The position numbers and the translations under genes were made by a program. This document shows positions 40,175-51,035 of a DNA stretch of 64,000 nucleotides, piece after piece (position 1 is the first letter of the stretch; each line of letters begins with the position of its first letter). Where the stretch lies: positions 60,827 through 124,826 of the forward strand of contig NC_018305.1 in NCBI RefSeq assembly GCF_000234665.1. Reading direction: 5' to 3'. The notes under the pieces were generated by a model. That model was not told the origin of the DNA. It searched no databases and was given only the letters and a program-made list of their open reading frames with translations. This stretch comes from Leishmania mexicana MHOM/GT/2001/U1103. Its lineage: Eukaryota > Euglenozoa > Kinetoplastea > Trypanosomatida > Trypanosomatidae.

Positions 40175-42430
40175 ATGGAGCTCATGGCCACAATGGCGCT
40201 AGATCGCGACGCGACCAACACCGTTGCGCTTCGCCTGCTACCACCGTCGACCGCTCCCGGGGCAGCTGTGTCGTCGTGGCTGCTGTGGCACACGATCCCG
40301 ATCACCGCCAGCCTATCTCGCACGTTGAGTCGGCTCGTGTCGATCGAGGCGGCTGCGATGACGCAGACGCCGCTGGAGACGTCGTCGACGCTCACGGCCG
40401 CCCCGTCGGCGACTACCATGACACCGCAGCTTCCCAGCAAAGGCGCCTCAAGCATACCGCTGGACGACACCGCAGACGCCGCGGCGATTTGCCACTCAGC
40501 ATATCGCTCGCAAGATCGAAAGGCGCGCTCGCCCTCCACGGCCTCGGAGTCTTCGTCATCGTCGTCCACTTCGACGTCATCGGCTCTCTCAACGAGGACA
40601 AGGCTCACGTGCTCCACCGCGGACGCTGAGAAGACGAGCTGGATCGAGCTGGTGCGCGTGGGGTACGTTGTGAGCGAGATTCACGCCTACTGCATCCTGT
40701 TAAAGTGCTGCCGTGCGGCGCAGGCGGCACGGTTGAAGTCAGCCTTGGAAGAGGGCGCTGCGCTGGGCTTGACGGCGCCGGTGGAGTACGTGACTGACGC
40801 GCGGCCAGTCGTCGTCACGCACTGCGCCTTCGCAGAGCGACGAGGAAAGGTGGAGGTAGTCGACGCTGATGACGCGAGTGCCAGCGACCACCACCCACCT
40901 CGCGCAAGCGCTCGCTGGTGCACTGGCGACCACATGGTCTCCCTATGGGAAGCGATCACCGCCGTATACCCCGTCCGCGGCAACGGCGACAGCGGTGGTG
41001 GTGGTGGCGGCGGCGACGGCGACAGTGCCTCGGATGGCGACGGCGAGTATCACGACACGCGCGGGTCGCTGCATCGGCGTCATCAGTATCACCATCATCC
41101 ACATCATCTGCAGGGAAGCCCGCGCACCGCGTCCTCTGCTCCTGTTACGCCTGCTCCAGCGCGGCGGTCGCCTGCTGCATCTTTCGCGATGCGTAAGGGC
41201 GCCGCACCGCCACCGTCGCGGCATACCTCCGCTGCCACCGCCGCCGCGGCAGCGGCCACGCCGAGCCGGTCCACACACACGCCGCTCCATCTCCCCCTCG
41301 CCGACCGCGGTGGCCGTGACCCGCTGCTGAGTGGCGACTTCTGCACTATCTGCCTGGACCCGCTGTACCTCAGCGCCTGCGTCACAACGCTCTGCCAGCA
41401 CTCCTTTCATTTGAGCTGCTACGCGCAGCTGCCGTCCGGGTCGGCCGAGTGCCCGCTCTGCCGCTTCTCCGTGTATGACCTGCTCAACGATGCGCGCTGC
41501 AAGGTGTGTGGCACGTACGAGGACCTGTGGGTGTGCCTAATCTGCGGCCACGTCGCGTGCGGCCGGGCGCGACGCGATCATCAGCAGGAACACTATCATT
41601 CGTCGGGGCACTCCTGCTCGTGGCAGAGCACCACGAATCGCATCCGAAACCTGAGCTCCCGCATGTTTCTCCACCAGGAGGTGGCGCTGCTGCTCGAAGA
41701 GGACGGTGTCAACGACGCGGCGACGGCAGACAGTCCACACAGCATCGCTCTCGCTACGCGGCCACGCAGCGCCGAGGCCGGGTCGTCGTCAGAGGAAGCA
41801 GCAACAACCGCGATGGGCGGGACACTGTCGCCCTCTGACGCGGATCGCGTGCGGTACATGTCGTGGAGCGACTCACTGGTAGACCACGACCTCCAGGAGG
41901 CGCTGAACGAGAGCAACGAAGAGGCGGTGGCGCAGTACTACACACAGTTCCTGCGTCAGTTGGCCGAGGAGCAGCAGCGGTGGTACGAGGCGAAGCTGGC
42001 GGAGCGATGCCGCCGCCGTCGCGAGCGGCAGATGGCGGCGGTCGTCATGCCCGGCGGACGTCGCGCGGAAAGCGCGTCGTCGCCGCAAGTCGCACCATCG
42101 GCGCACACTACTCTGTACCGCATTACCCTGGACGAGCGGCGGCTGCGCCGTCGCGTGCTCTCCGAGTACGTGCAGGCGACCATCAGCCTCCTTCAGGCGG
42201 CCCAGCGCGAGTATGCCGGCATGGCTCACACGCTCAGGGCCGCCCGCGATGATGCGCAGCAGCAGGTGCTTCTCCGGTCGCACTTCAACTCCGGGCTTGT
42301 GGCGCAAGTGGAACAAGTGCGCCAGCGCACACAAGAGTTGCAGCGCAAAGGCGAAAAGGCTGCACAGCAGAAGGCGGCTGAGGAGGCGGAGCTGCAGCGT
42401 CTCGTGGATGAGGCGTTGTCGTCGCTGTGA
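40175..42430 (+). CDS. BRAP2-type RING/ZnF-UBP ubiquitin ligase
   Basis: A 751-residue protein from the ATG at 40175, just after the acceptor-like CAG at 40160-40162. The domain order is that of BRAP2/IMP: an RRM-like BRAP2 domain (about 155-225, with YCILLKCCRAAQAARLKSAL and a following PVVVTHCAFAE), a RING finger (about 390-430: CTICLDPL, CQHSFHLSCY, CPLCRF), a ZnF-UBP (about 441-483: CKVCGTYEDLWVCLICGHVACGR, then HYHSSGH) and a C-terminal coiled coil. BRAP2 family members bind nuclear-localisation signals and act as ubiquitin ligases in Ras signalling in animals; trypanosomatids lack canonical Ras, so the target here is open. The BRAP2-to-RING linker is long and Ser/Gly/His-rich. Confidence 0.87.
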   Translation: MELMATMALDRDATNTVALRLLPPSTAPGAAVSSWLLWHTIPITASLSRTLSRLVSIEAAAMTQTPLETSSTLTAAPSATTMTPQLPSKGASSIPLDDTADAAAICHSAYRSQDRKARSPSTASESSSSSSTSTSSALSTRTRLTCSTADAEKTSWIELVRVGYVVSEIHAYCILLKCCRAAQAARLKSALEEGAALGLTAPVEYVTDARPVVVTHCAFAERRGKVEVVDADDASASDHHPPRASARWCTGDHMVSLWEAITAVYPVRGNGDSGGGGGGGDGDSASDGDGEYHDTRGSLHRRHQYHHHPHHLQGSPRTASSAPVTPAPARRSPAASFAMRKGAAPPPSRHTSAATAAAAAATPSRSTHTPLHLPLADRGGRDPLLSGDFCTICLDPLYLSACVTTLCQHSFHLSCYAQLPSGSAECPLCRFSVYDLLNDARCKVCGTYEDLWVCLICGHVACGRARRDHQQEHYHSSGHSCSWQSTTNRIRNLSSRMFLHQEVALLLEEDGVNDAATADSPHSIALATRPRSAEAGSSSEEAATTAMGGTLSPSDADRVRYMSWSDSLVDHDLQEALNESNEEAVAQYYTQFLRQLAEEQQRWYEAKLAERCRRRRERQMAAVVMPGGRRAESASSPQVAPSAHTTLYRITLDERRLRRRVLSEYVQATISLLQAAQREYAGMAHTLRAARDDAQQQVLLRSHFNSGLVAQVEQVRQRTQELQRKGEKAAQQKAAEEAELQRLVDEALSSL

Positions 42431-43691
42431 CGGACCACGCCGTATCTCCGACGCCGCCAGCGCCCCCCCCCCCACACACACACAAATACCTTTCTTCACA
42501 GCCCCTGGAACCATTCGCCGCGCCGACTCCTCGTCGTTCTAATCTTCTCCGTGGTGCGTTGCCCGTGTGTGTGTGTGTGCACCCAGCGACTGCGTGGGTC
42601 GGCGCACACGTACACACGCGCACGTCTATCCATCTGTATGTGTGCAGTGGGAGGGGGGGCATCAGAACAGAGGGTGGTGGCAACTTCTCCTCGCCTGCCC
42701 ACGCATGCCTGTGCGCCTGCACTTGCGGCAGGCTCCCTGTTACACCCGTCATGTAAACACTTTGCGCGGGCACACAGGCACACGTCCACGGCGATCATCT
42801 TCATTGTTTCGCGCACCTCTCTTGCTGCTCGCCGCCGATGCCGCTGCCTCGTGACTCCCTCACAGTGAAGCGCACCTCAACACTCCCCAGCCACGCTCGT
42901 GCAGCTGCGCTACCGAAACACAGTAAGCCGAAAGCGTATCTCGGATACGTTGACGACGAGCTCCCCCGCCTCCATGCCGTCGTCTTTCTGCCCTACCCCC
43001 GCAACCGAATGCGTGTGTGCATGCGTGTGCACGCATCACCCCCCCCCCACATGCACACACAGAGACAGAGGGATGCACCAGAGGCCCGGTCGATGATGAC
43101 GGCGATGCACCGACTCGCTTCACGCCCTCCCGTGTAACTCCCCCGCATGCGCTCCTCCCCTCCCCTTCCCCCCCCCCTCTCACCACACACACACACACGC
43201 ACGATAACAGTATGTCGTTGTGATCTGTATGACGCTCTGTCCACATTCGATCCGCATCCCTCGCTCCTCCCACGGTCCTTTGAAAGCCTACCCCTGCTCC
43301 CTCGCTCCTGCGCACGCACGCACCGCGCGCAGAGCTTCCTCGCCAACCTGGTGCGTGCCTCCCTGCATCCTGTGTTGTTTCGCCCGTTCTCGGGAGAGGA
43401 GGAGTAGGAGGGGAGGTACTTCGTCGGCTGCTCTCGCCTTCTTTTGTGAAAAGCCCCCCCCCACCCCACCCCCCACACACACACCGCGCGGTGGACGCGT
43501 TGCCGCTCTTGTGCTCGCCGCCGCGTCTTGTGCACTTGGAGCGGGACGTTGCAAGGTCCGTCTGTCACCGCCGCGTCTCTCACTTTCTCTTGCTGCGGTA
43601 GTGAGTGTGTGGCACGCCATAGTCCCCCCCCCACCACCACCACACCACACCACACCTGTACATGCGCCGACAGGTACACGGCACGCGCGCG
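42431..43691. other. Intergenic, C-tracts and CA repeats
   Basis: C-tracts at about 42461-42473 and 43029-43038; CT/CA-rich DNA throughout. A CCA/CACC-rich tract ends in AG at 43671-43672, followed by the ATG at 43692. No gene seen. Confidence 0.6.
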
Positions 43692-45440
43692 ATGGAGTCG
43701 AATGTTACCATCACCACGAAGCCGTACAAGCCGGCGGCGTCCATCTATGATGCGTGGAGGGAGACGCTGCTGCCCTTTCTCGTCCCGGCGATGGTGCTCA
43801 GCGCCTGGCCCATGATCATGCTCGTCCGAGATAGGAATCGCGTCCCGGTCAAGCTGCTCACGATCGCCGCGCTCGTCTCGCTGGCCGACGGCTTCCTTGG
43901 CAGCTGCGCCTTCCCGCTGCAACATCAGTACGCCTTCTCCCTCTCCGCGAACTCGGCCTTCTTCTATGCAGGCACCGTCACCTACTGGCTTGTCGGCGCA
44001 GTCCTGGGTCCGCTGATGGAGATGTGGGGGTGTCGGCGCTCCTGCATGGCGCTGGCCATCGTGGGCGCTGCTGGTGCATGGGGTAGTGGGCAGAGCATCG
44101 CTCTCCTCGTCCTCTGTGGCCGCATTGCCAGCGCAGCGGCCACGTCTGGTCTCTCGACGTGGGTCGAGTGCGCGCTCTACCACGAGGCGCGCGGGCACCA
44201 TGCCCCCTCCGCCGCCGCCGCCGCCGGCGATGACAAGGGCATGGTGGACGGCAACGGTGGTGAGGCGCTCACCGGTAGCGGTGCGCTCACAATCCTCCAT
44301 CAGATACGGCCTGCCATGCTGCTGTTCTCCATGATCGCGTCGCAGCACGTGATGGTCGTGACGCCGGCGGTGTCGGTGGCGCCGTGTTGGGTGGCGCTGC
44401 TGTGCTACCTCGGCGTGTTCGTCATTGCCTGGGGCCTTGCTGTGCTACCCGCAACCTCAGCTGCCGGATTGCCGTGGTGGACGGGACCGAACCCCTCTCA
44501 CGTGAACGGCGGCGGCAACGGCGCACATGCGAAGAGCGCGAGCATGAAAGACGCGTCATCGAGCGGGTCGGGGTTGGAAGGAACGGTGGCCATGCTACTG
44601 CCGGGTGTGTCGCTGAGCTACTGCAGCGCGGGCGGCTCGCGACTGTCCTCGCCGCAGCGCATTCTGCGGCACTACGCGCACGCCTACGGCACCTCGATCC
44701 GGACACTGTGCATGCCGCGATATCTTGCCCGCCACATTGTGGACGTTGTCTTCGGCGCCGCCTTCTTTACGGGGTCGCTGCTGTGGGTGCCAACGCTAGA
44801 GCTGTACGATGACAGCATCCCGTTCGGCTTCGTGTTTGAGCTGTTCATGATCGCCACCTTCCTCGGCAGCACCTTCTCGCTTCCGGTGTGGGCCGTCGGC
44901 GGCGCAGAGGCGGCGCTGGTGGTCCTCCTCAGCCTCAGCGAGCGCACGCTCTCCACCTCGCGCGACTACGCCATCCCAGTGACGATCATGCTCGGCGGCA
45001 TCGTGCTGCACCTCACGCACGGCTGCGTCCTCACCATGGGCAGCTTGTGGCGCGCCGAGTACCCGACCTCTGGCGCCTCACTCACGCTCCTGTTCCTGCT
45101 CAAGGCCTGCACCGGCGTGCTTGGGTGGGTCTTCCTCAACGCCATCGACGGCAAATACATGGAGGACGCCTTCCTGTTTGAGGCGCAGTGGATGTGGGTG
45201 CTGATGTGGGTGGAGGCAGTGGCGCTGACGCAGTGCATCGTCGCGCGCATGGCTCCCGGTTGTGGCCGCCGCGCCAACGGCGGTGCGGCGCTGGTGCAGA
45301 AGCCGGATAGCGCCGGCGTCAAGGACCTCGGCAGCAACGGTGTAAAGGAAATGGCGGTGGGAGGGGGGCCAACGGTGCGTCACCCGACCGACACGCTCAC
45401 GTACGCGCCGTTCAGCGAGGCAGAGGCAGCGAAAATGTAG
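43692..45440 (+). CDS. Major facilitator superfamily-like membrane protein (MFSD5/molybdate-transporter type)
   Basis: A 582-residue multi-pass protein from the ATG at 43692; the in-frame ATG at 43662 lies before the acceptor AG at 43671-43672. About ten to twelve hydrophobic segments are visible. After TM3 the loop reads GPLMEMWGCRR, similar to the G-x-L-x-D-x-x-G-R-R/K loop of MFS carriers, and this arrangement, with a central polar loop of about 90 residues (Ser/Gly/Asn-rich, about 260-330), resembles the MFSD5 family. The substrate is not readable. The C-terminal tail (about 520-582) is Gly/Ala-rich and ends in an AAKM stretch. The gene is followed by a large inverted repeat in its 3' region. 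Confidence 0.6.
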   Translation: MESNVTITTKPYKPAASIYDAWRETLLPFLVPAMVLSAWPMIMLVRDRNRVPVKLLTIAALVSLADGFLGSCAFPLQHQYAFSLSANSAFFYAGTVTYWLVGAVLGPLMEMWGCRRSCMALAIVGAAGAWGSGQSIALLVLCGRIASAAATSGLSTWVECALYHEARGHHAPSAAAAAGDDKGMVDGNGGEALTGSGALTILHQIRPAMLLFSMIASQHVMVVTPAVSVAPCWVALLCYLGVFVIAWGLAVLPATSAAGLPWWTGPNPSHVNGGGNGAHAKSASMKDASSSGSGLEGTVAMLLPGVSLSYCSAGGSRLSSPQRILRHYAHAYGTSIRTLCMPRYLARHIVDVVFGAAFFTGSLLWVPTLELYDDSIPFGFVFELFMIATFLGSTFSLPVWAVGGAEAALVVLLSLSERTLSTSRDYAIPVTIMLGGIVLHLTHGCVLTMGSLWRAEYPTSGASLTLLFLLKACTGVLGWVFLNAIDGKYMEDAFLFEAQWMWVLMWVEAVALTQCIVARMAPGCGRRANGGAALVQKPDSAGVKDLGSNGVKEMAVGGGPTVRHPTDTLTYAPFSEAEAAKM

Positions 45441-45472
45441 ACGCCGTCCTACTCGGCTGGGCGGCAGGCGCG

Positions 45473-45586
45473 GCGGTGGGACATCACGCGCAGACCGCCC
45501 GAAGAGGCGAGGCGAGGCGGGTGGGGGGTGGAAGGGGGGAAGAGTCGGCAGGGCTTCCTCGTTGTTGGGGGTTTCGGTGCACGGGC
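45473..45586 (+). repeat. Left arm of 114-bp inverted repeat
   Basis: Pairs with 45682-45794 in reverse-complement orientation. By eye the arms differ by about two substitutions and one G indel in 114 positions (about 97% identity). The spacer of 95 bases is 45587-45681. In RNA this would be a hairpin of about 320 nt. Confidence 0.9.
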
Positions 45587-45681
45587 GAGCCGCAACGCGG
45601 AGGATGTTGGCAAGCGCCTTCACGCGAACAGCGGCTGGTTGTGCCGCTGAGGACGACAGGGATGGATGGCGCGCCTGTGCT

Positions 45682-45794
45682 GCCTGTGCACCGAAACCCC
45701 CAACAACGAGGAAGCCCTGCCGACTTTTCCCCCCTTCCACCCCCACCCGCCTCGCCTCGCCTCTTCGGGCGGTCTGCGCGTGATGTCCCACCGC
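45682..45794 (-). repeat. Right arm of 114-bp inverted repeat
   Basis: Reverse complement of 45473-45586; see the left arm. Pairing ends at the GCGGTGGG/CCCACCGC pair at the outer ends, beyond which the flanks do not match. Confidence 0.9.
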
Positions 45795-45880
45795 TGGTCA
45801 TGCGCCGCGAACGCCTTTCATTCCGCGTTGCGTAACGCGGAGGGCTATGGGCCCATTGCAGCGCGCCGGTGGAGTGTGCG

Positions 45881-45913
<33 letters not shown>

Positions 45914-46829
45914 CCCCCTTTCTATGTGTCTTTTACATTGTTCTCTCTTTTTATTTTCGGGACGTTGATGTCGTCGCTGTCGGTTGTGGGACGGAGGATC
46001 GGTGCTTGTATTCGCCCCAAGAGACTCTCTCATGGCAGTGATCCTTTCTCTTTGGTGGTGGTGGTTGGTCCCGCACGTGCTTGCCCTCTGACCCCAACGC
46101 CCCCCCCCCCCACGCGCGCGGTGGCACCCTTCACGAGCACACCCCAGACACCCCCCCCCCCACACACACACACTAGAGTGCTGAGTGGGCTGCGTGCGTC
46201 GGCGATGTGTCGCGAGTTCGGGGACCGACGCGCCTTCCATCTTTCGCCTTCACCCCGCCCCCTTCTAAATATATATATATATACTTATGTGTCCATACAG
46301 AGAGTGTCTCTTGCATCTCCTCGTCGACAGACGCCCGCACGCATACACGCGACCCGTGCGCCGCCTCTCTGTAGACGTGCGTGCGTGTGTGTGGACGAAG
46401 CTCGGCCGCGCGAGGTGGAGCGCGTGCCGCCGAACTTGTGAGCAGAAGTCGATCATCGTCCAGACAAGGCGGATCACGGGTGATGACGTACACACACCGG
46501 ACAAAAAGGTGCTGAGAGGAGTGGGGGAGGGGAAGCCGAAGGCGGGAGGTATCGGGCTGTGCGTTGCACGGTGCCGCGCATGCGTGCGCATGTGAATGGG
46601 GCGGAAACCCTCCTCTCCCCCTCTTCACGCCCTCTACTCCTTCCGCCTTCGCACAGACCACGCATGCGCGCGGGCGCGGAGTGGTGCAGCCGTGCCGTCC
46701 CGCCAAGCACGAAGCGCGTCCCCCTCACACACCGTGCGCAGAAGGCGAGGCATCGCGCGACTGGACTACCCCGCGCGCTTTCTGGGAGAGGAGGGAGGGG
46801 GTGGGGGAGAACGTTGATCAGCTGATCGT

Positions 46830-47620
46830 CCAAGCTACTCGAGGGGGAACTCAAGCGCCACGCGGCAACGCTCTTCCGTAGCAGGGGCGCACCACTCATG
46901 CTCCCGGGGGGTGGGGGGTTCACCGCAGTCTACGGGGGCAGACGTGTGGCAGATCGCGGCAACAGATGTGCCTGTCATCTGGCAAGCCATGGCTGAGATC
47001 AGGACGAGCATGGGCGGGGGTCGCCAAGCGCTTGCGCCACCGCGGTGGTGGAGGCCAACAATGCTCGCCGCAACAGCAGCTTCCTGTTCCGGCGCGGCGC
47101 CCTCCGCACGCCGGCTTGCCACTGTACCTCGCTGCAAAGGCCGGGTGCTCCACATGGAAGGGAGGCCCCCGATACGTGGGGGACAGTGTCAAGCGGATCG
47201 GTGGGCGCAGGAGCGGGCCACGACACAGAGTGACTGCGAAACCGCGCGAGGCTATGGTGTAGGGATGTGTACGCGGTCGCAGCTCAGCGGGCGGCCCGGA
47301 CGGAGGCGCCGGATGACGACTCGAGAACCGAGACGGCCCCAACGCAGGGCCGGAGAGCCGTGGAGGAGCCAGCCGCCAGCAAGGGTTCCGGACATGCATG
47401 TCGTGGTCGCCGTCCGTGATGGCACAAGAGCTGGCGGGGAGTGGAGGCCCGGTGATGCGCGTCGCACGGGGCCACGGCTCATCGTTTTTTCTGGGGGACC
47501 GTGTCAGTGCAGCGGACTCGACCCGCTCCGAAAGGGGGCGCACAAACCTCATCCCCACCACACCATCTCCTCGGCACAGCGCCGTGCACGGCATGGCCGC
47601 TGATGTCCGTAGCCCTAACT
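46830..47620. mobile_element. Candidate degenerate SIDER-like retroposon
   Basis: A GC-rich, non-microsatellite stretch in the 3' UTR/spacer after the MFS gene. It is about 790 bases, has mixed codon-like composition but no intact domain on either strand, and sits where SIDER elements lie in Leishmania 3' UTRs. The identification rests on position, texture and a general resemblance to SIDER2 text; the element ends and orientation are not fixed. Confidence 0.4.
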
Positions 47621-48089
47621 CGCGCTCTGGCGGGGCGGCACCACCACCCAACCACCCCCCCCCACTTACGCCACAGATGCTTGACCCTGGGTCGCCACCA
47701 CAGGTGGTTCGGCATGGACCGGGATGGCGGAGGGATAGGGAGGGAGGGCGGGAGGGAGGGGTGCCCTGCAGCCTCCAGTTTACCTCCACGCACACACCCG
47801 CTGGCTCGCTCGCGCGCACAGACACCTTCGTCTCCGTCCCCTCCCCCCCCCCCCACAAACCCGCCTCAAACTTTCTTGCCGTCCCTGCCCCCTCCCCTCA
47901 CCTCAGTCCCTCTCGCTATCTGTCTGATCCTCGCCGTATATTAGCCACAGCACTCCTGCACCGGCACGCACTGCCGCGATCACCACCGCCTCCGCCCACC
48001 TTGCCCACCGCCTCTCCGCCGCGCTGGTCTTCCTGTGTTTGCCTGGAAGACTCGCCGGCTCGCACGCCCGTCTCTCTTTTCGGATTTCT

Positions 48090-48140
48090 CCCCCCCCCCT
48101 CCCCTCCCCCCACCCCCCTTTCATCATTCCCCCGTGGCAG
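48090..48140 (+). promoter_or_regulatory. Trans-splice acceptor region for nicotinamidase
   Basis: A C-rich pyrimidine tract is followed by its first AG at 48139-48140, ten bases before the ATG at 48151. It argues against any upstream start. Confidence 0.65.
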
Positions 48141-48150
48141 ACGGCACCCC

Positions 48151-48792
48151 ATGCCGCGGACGATCATCACTGACCACAAGGCCACGCCGCCGCCGACGCC
48201 GTGCGTCACCATTGACAAGGAGACCGATGTGTTCATCATCACCGACATGCAGGTCGACTTCTTGGCACCTGGCGGGTCTCTCCGTGTAACGGGAGGTGAA
48301 GCGCTGCTGGATGGCATCAACGCCGTGTCTTCCCAGTTGCCGTTCCGCTACCAAATCGCCACGCAGGACTGGCATCCGGAGAATCATTGTTCCTTCGTCA
48401 CCCAGGGCGGGCTGTGGCCCCCGCACTGTGTGCAGGGCTCGGAGGGAGCGCAGCTTCACCCAGAGCTCAGCACACAACACATCAACGCCGTTATACGCAA
48501 AGGTGCCTCGCAGGATGTGGACAGCTACTCGGCCTTCGAGGATGAGAACGGGGTGTCGACGGGCCTGGCGGGGCTGCTGCACTCCATCGGCGCTCGCCGC
48601 GTGTTTGTGTGCGGGGTGGCCTTCGATTTCTGTGTCTTCTTCACCGCAATGGACGCGCAAAGGTATGGATTCAGCGTTGTGCTGCTGGAGGACTTGACGG
48701 CCGCCGTGGACGACGCGGCGCGCCCGGTGCGAACAGCGGAGCTAATAGAGGCCGGTGTCGTGCTGCTGAAGAGTTCCGCACTCATGGCGTAA
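48151..48792 (+). CDS. PNC1: Nicotinamidase (PNC1 type, isochorismatase-like fold)
   Basis: A 213-residue enzyme of the isochorismatase-like hydrolase fold, which deamidates nicotinamide to nicotinate in the NAD+ salvage pathway. The Asp of the catalytic triad is in IITDMQVDF (about 31-33), the Lys in IRKGASQDVD (about 115) and the Cys in VAFDFCV (about 160, within VFVCGVAFDFCVFF). Metal-binding DWHP and GLWPPHCV match nicotinamidases (D-x-H in the metal site). Leishmania depends on salvage of NAD+ precursors and its nicotinamidase has been studied genetically. The ATG at 48151 follows the AG at 48140. A second, broken copy of the 3' part lies at 50271. Confidence 0.93.
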   Translation: MPRTIITDHKATPPPTPCVTIDKETDVFIITDMQVDFLAPGGSLRVTGGEALLDGINAVSSQLPFRYQIATQDWHPENHCSFVTQGGLWPPHCVQGSEGAQLHPELSTQHINAVIRKGASQDVDSYSAFEDENGVSTGLAGLLHSIGARRVFVCGVAFDFCVFFTAMDAQRYGFSVVLLEDLTAAVDDAARPVRTAELIEAGVVLLKSSALMA

Positions 48793-50170
48793 GGCGCACA
48801 GACGTAAGCAAGCGCAAAGGGCTCGGGAGACAGAGCGAGCAGGAAAGACGCGGTAACGACGCGCTAGTGCGCGCGGTGTGCACACACACACACACAGAGA
48901 GGTGGCACTGCTGCGCCCCCCCCCCCACCACCACCACCACCGCCACTGCGCATGCAGACAAAGTCTGTATAGGCAGACGCACCGATGCCGCTCGTCTGGG
49001 GTAGCCATCACCGCCACCATCACCATCACCCGCTCTTCTCCTGGGGCGACCCGTTATTCTCACTTTCTTTATTTTTCGTGTAACCGTGTGCCCATCAAGG
49101 CATCGGCGACACCCTCTCCCCCCCTTCTCCTCTCCCACCCTCTCCCTCCCCCCTTCCCCCCCCCCTCCGTTGGCGCGGGCAAAGGAAAGGCACGGCGACG
49201 ACGGTGGCTGACAGCGAAGACATTAACTATTCCTACTTCTACTTACGCCCTGCGGCCGCACCCACACGCACAGCAAGGGGCGAGAGCGCGCACATGCGCA
49301 GACGCGGGCGGAGGTTTTCCTCTTACCCCTTTTTAACCCTTTTCTCGCGTACGCGCAGACAACGTCGAGCGACAACGTGAAGGCGCTACGAGCAAAACAT
49401 ATATCTCTCCCCATTTATCTATTTATTTATATATTTATATATTTATATATCCAAAACCTCACCCCCGGAAGAAAGCAAGCGCGCGCATCACTTGGGTGCG
49501 AGATCGTCCGCCGCGCGCGGGGGAGGGGGGGCGATCGATGCGCTCTCGCACGCACAGCCTCCGCGTATTGCGGTCTCGCTCTCCCCCACCTCCACCCCCG
49601 CGCCTGTCTTGCTGGTATCGTGGGAGATGAACGGCAGAGAAACCATGGGAGAACGCGTGTGCCTGGTGTGTGTGTGTGTGTGTGTGTGAGACGGAAGCCC
49701 TGTCGGATGCTCTTGGCCCTTGCTTATCGACGGCACATGAGAGCACGCATGACACACACACACACACTCACTCGGGAGCAATCGAAAGCACGTGGTGGAA
49801 TGTGAGGGTAACGCGTGGCAGTCACGAAGAGCAAGTCGCACCTAATTAGCGACTCTGTGCAGCCTGCGTCTGCGCCCTTCCGCCAGCACCCCCACCGCCA
49901 CCTTTCTCTTCTCCTTTTCCTTTCTGCCGCTGTGATGATGCTCACCTCTCCTCCGCCGTCTCTCCTCCCCGAAAAAATAACAATAACAACAACAAACGAT
50001 CACCTTCGGTGCGCCTCCCCACATCACACATCGCGGCCCTCCCCCTCCATCACCCGCGCAGGAGAACAGTGAAGCAACAAGCAAGCACAACACAAACAGA
50101 AGAACAATCGCAGCAGCAGAAGGGGAGGCATCGTCACGCCACGGCACACCGCACCACGCCATCTCCCCCC
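48793..50170. other. Intergenic, C-tracts, AT tract
   Basis: C-tract with CCA repeat at about 48917-48940, pyrimidine-rich tract at 49112-49166, an (ATTT)n-type A/T tract at about 49398-49452, (TG)n at about 49666-49688. Bases 48793-49155 recur at 50675-51034. No gene seen. Confidence 0.6.
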
Positions 50171-50270
50171 NNNNNNNNNNNNNNNNNNNNNNNNNNNNNN
50201 NNNNNNNNNNNNNNNNNNNNNNNNNNNNNNNNNNNNNNNNNNNNNNNNNNNNNNNNNNNNNNNNNNNNNN
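50171..50270. other. Assembly gap, 100 N
   Basis: Exactly 100 unknown bases; true length unknown. It directly precedes a second copy of the nicotinamidase 3' region. Confidence 0.99.
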
Positions 50271-51034
50271 GTTCCTTCGTCACCCAGGGCGGGCTGTGGC
50301 CCCCGCACTGTGTGCAGGGCTCGGAGGGAGCGCAGCTTCACCCAGAGCTCAGCACACAACACATCAACGCCGTTATACGCAAAGGTGCCTCGCAGGATGT
50401 GGACAGCTACTCGGCCTTCGAGGATGAGAACGGGGTGTCGACGGGCCTGGCGGGGCTGCTGCACTCCATCGGCGCTCGCCGCGTGTTTGTGTGCGGGGTG
50501 GCCTTCGATTTCTGTGTCTTCTTCACCGCAATGGACGCGCAAAGGTATGGATTCAGCGTTGTGCTGCTGGAGGACTTGACGGCCGCCGTGGACGACGCGG
50601 CGCGCCCGGTGCGAACAGCGGAGCTAATAGAGGCCGGTGTCGTGCTGCTGAAGAGTTCCGCACTCATGGCGTAAGGCGCACAGACGTAAGCAAGCGCAAA
50701 GGGCTCGGGAGACAGAGCGAGCAGGAAAGACGCGCTAGTGCGCGCGGTGTGCACACACACACACACACAGAGAGGTGGCACTGCTGCGCCCCCCCCCCCC
50801 ACCATCACCACCACCACCGCCACTGCGCATGCAGACAAAGTCTGTATAGGCAGACGCACCGATGCCGCTCGTCTGGGGTAGCCATCACCGCCACCATCAC
50901 CATCACCCGCTCTTCTCCTGGGGCGACCCGTTATTCTCACTTTCTTTATTTTTCGTGTAACCGTGTGCCCATCAAGGCATCGGCGACACCCTCTCCCCCC
51001 CTTCTCCTCTCCCACCCTCTCCCTCCCCCCTTGC
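50271..51034 (+). pseudogene. Second partial copy of nicotinamidase 3' half and downstream region
   Basis: Direct copy of 48389-49155. It starts mid-codon-region right at the gap edge, includes the last 134 codons and stop (to 50674) without coding differences that I could see, and then the 3' spacer. The spacer differs by an 11-base deletion relative to 48850-48875 and by lengths of the CA, C and CCA repeats. It ends at a C-tract boundary at 51034 and joins the inverted capping-gene fragment. It has no start codon or 5' half, so it is not a functional gene. Most likely an assembly duplicate, possibly from the other homologue. Confidence 0.85.
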
Positions 51035-51035
51035 A

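Larger units (their letters stand above)
45441..48150. other. Long intergenic region: inverted repeat, (TG)n, retroposon-like island, splice tract
   Basis: At 2.7 kb this is one of the longest gene-free intervals. It holds a 114-bp inverted repeat (45473-45794), (TG)n at 45889-45912, (TA)n at 46269-46284, a non-repetitive island at about 46830-47620 and a pyrimidine tract at 48090-48130. Open frames on both strands inside have no recognisable domain. Confidence 0.7.

Noticed and set aside
46920..47858. 312-codon minus-strand frame in the MFS 3' region
   Set aside because: Pro/Arg/Cys-rich with no domain, against polycistron direction, partly within the retroposon-like island.
47398..48150. 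251-residue N-terminal extension of nicotinamidase
   Set aside because: Upstream of the acceptor AG at 48140; crosses C-tracts and the retroposon-like island; the 213-residue form matches family length.
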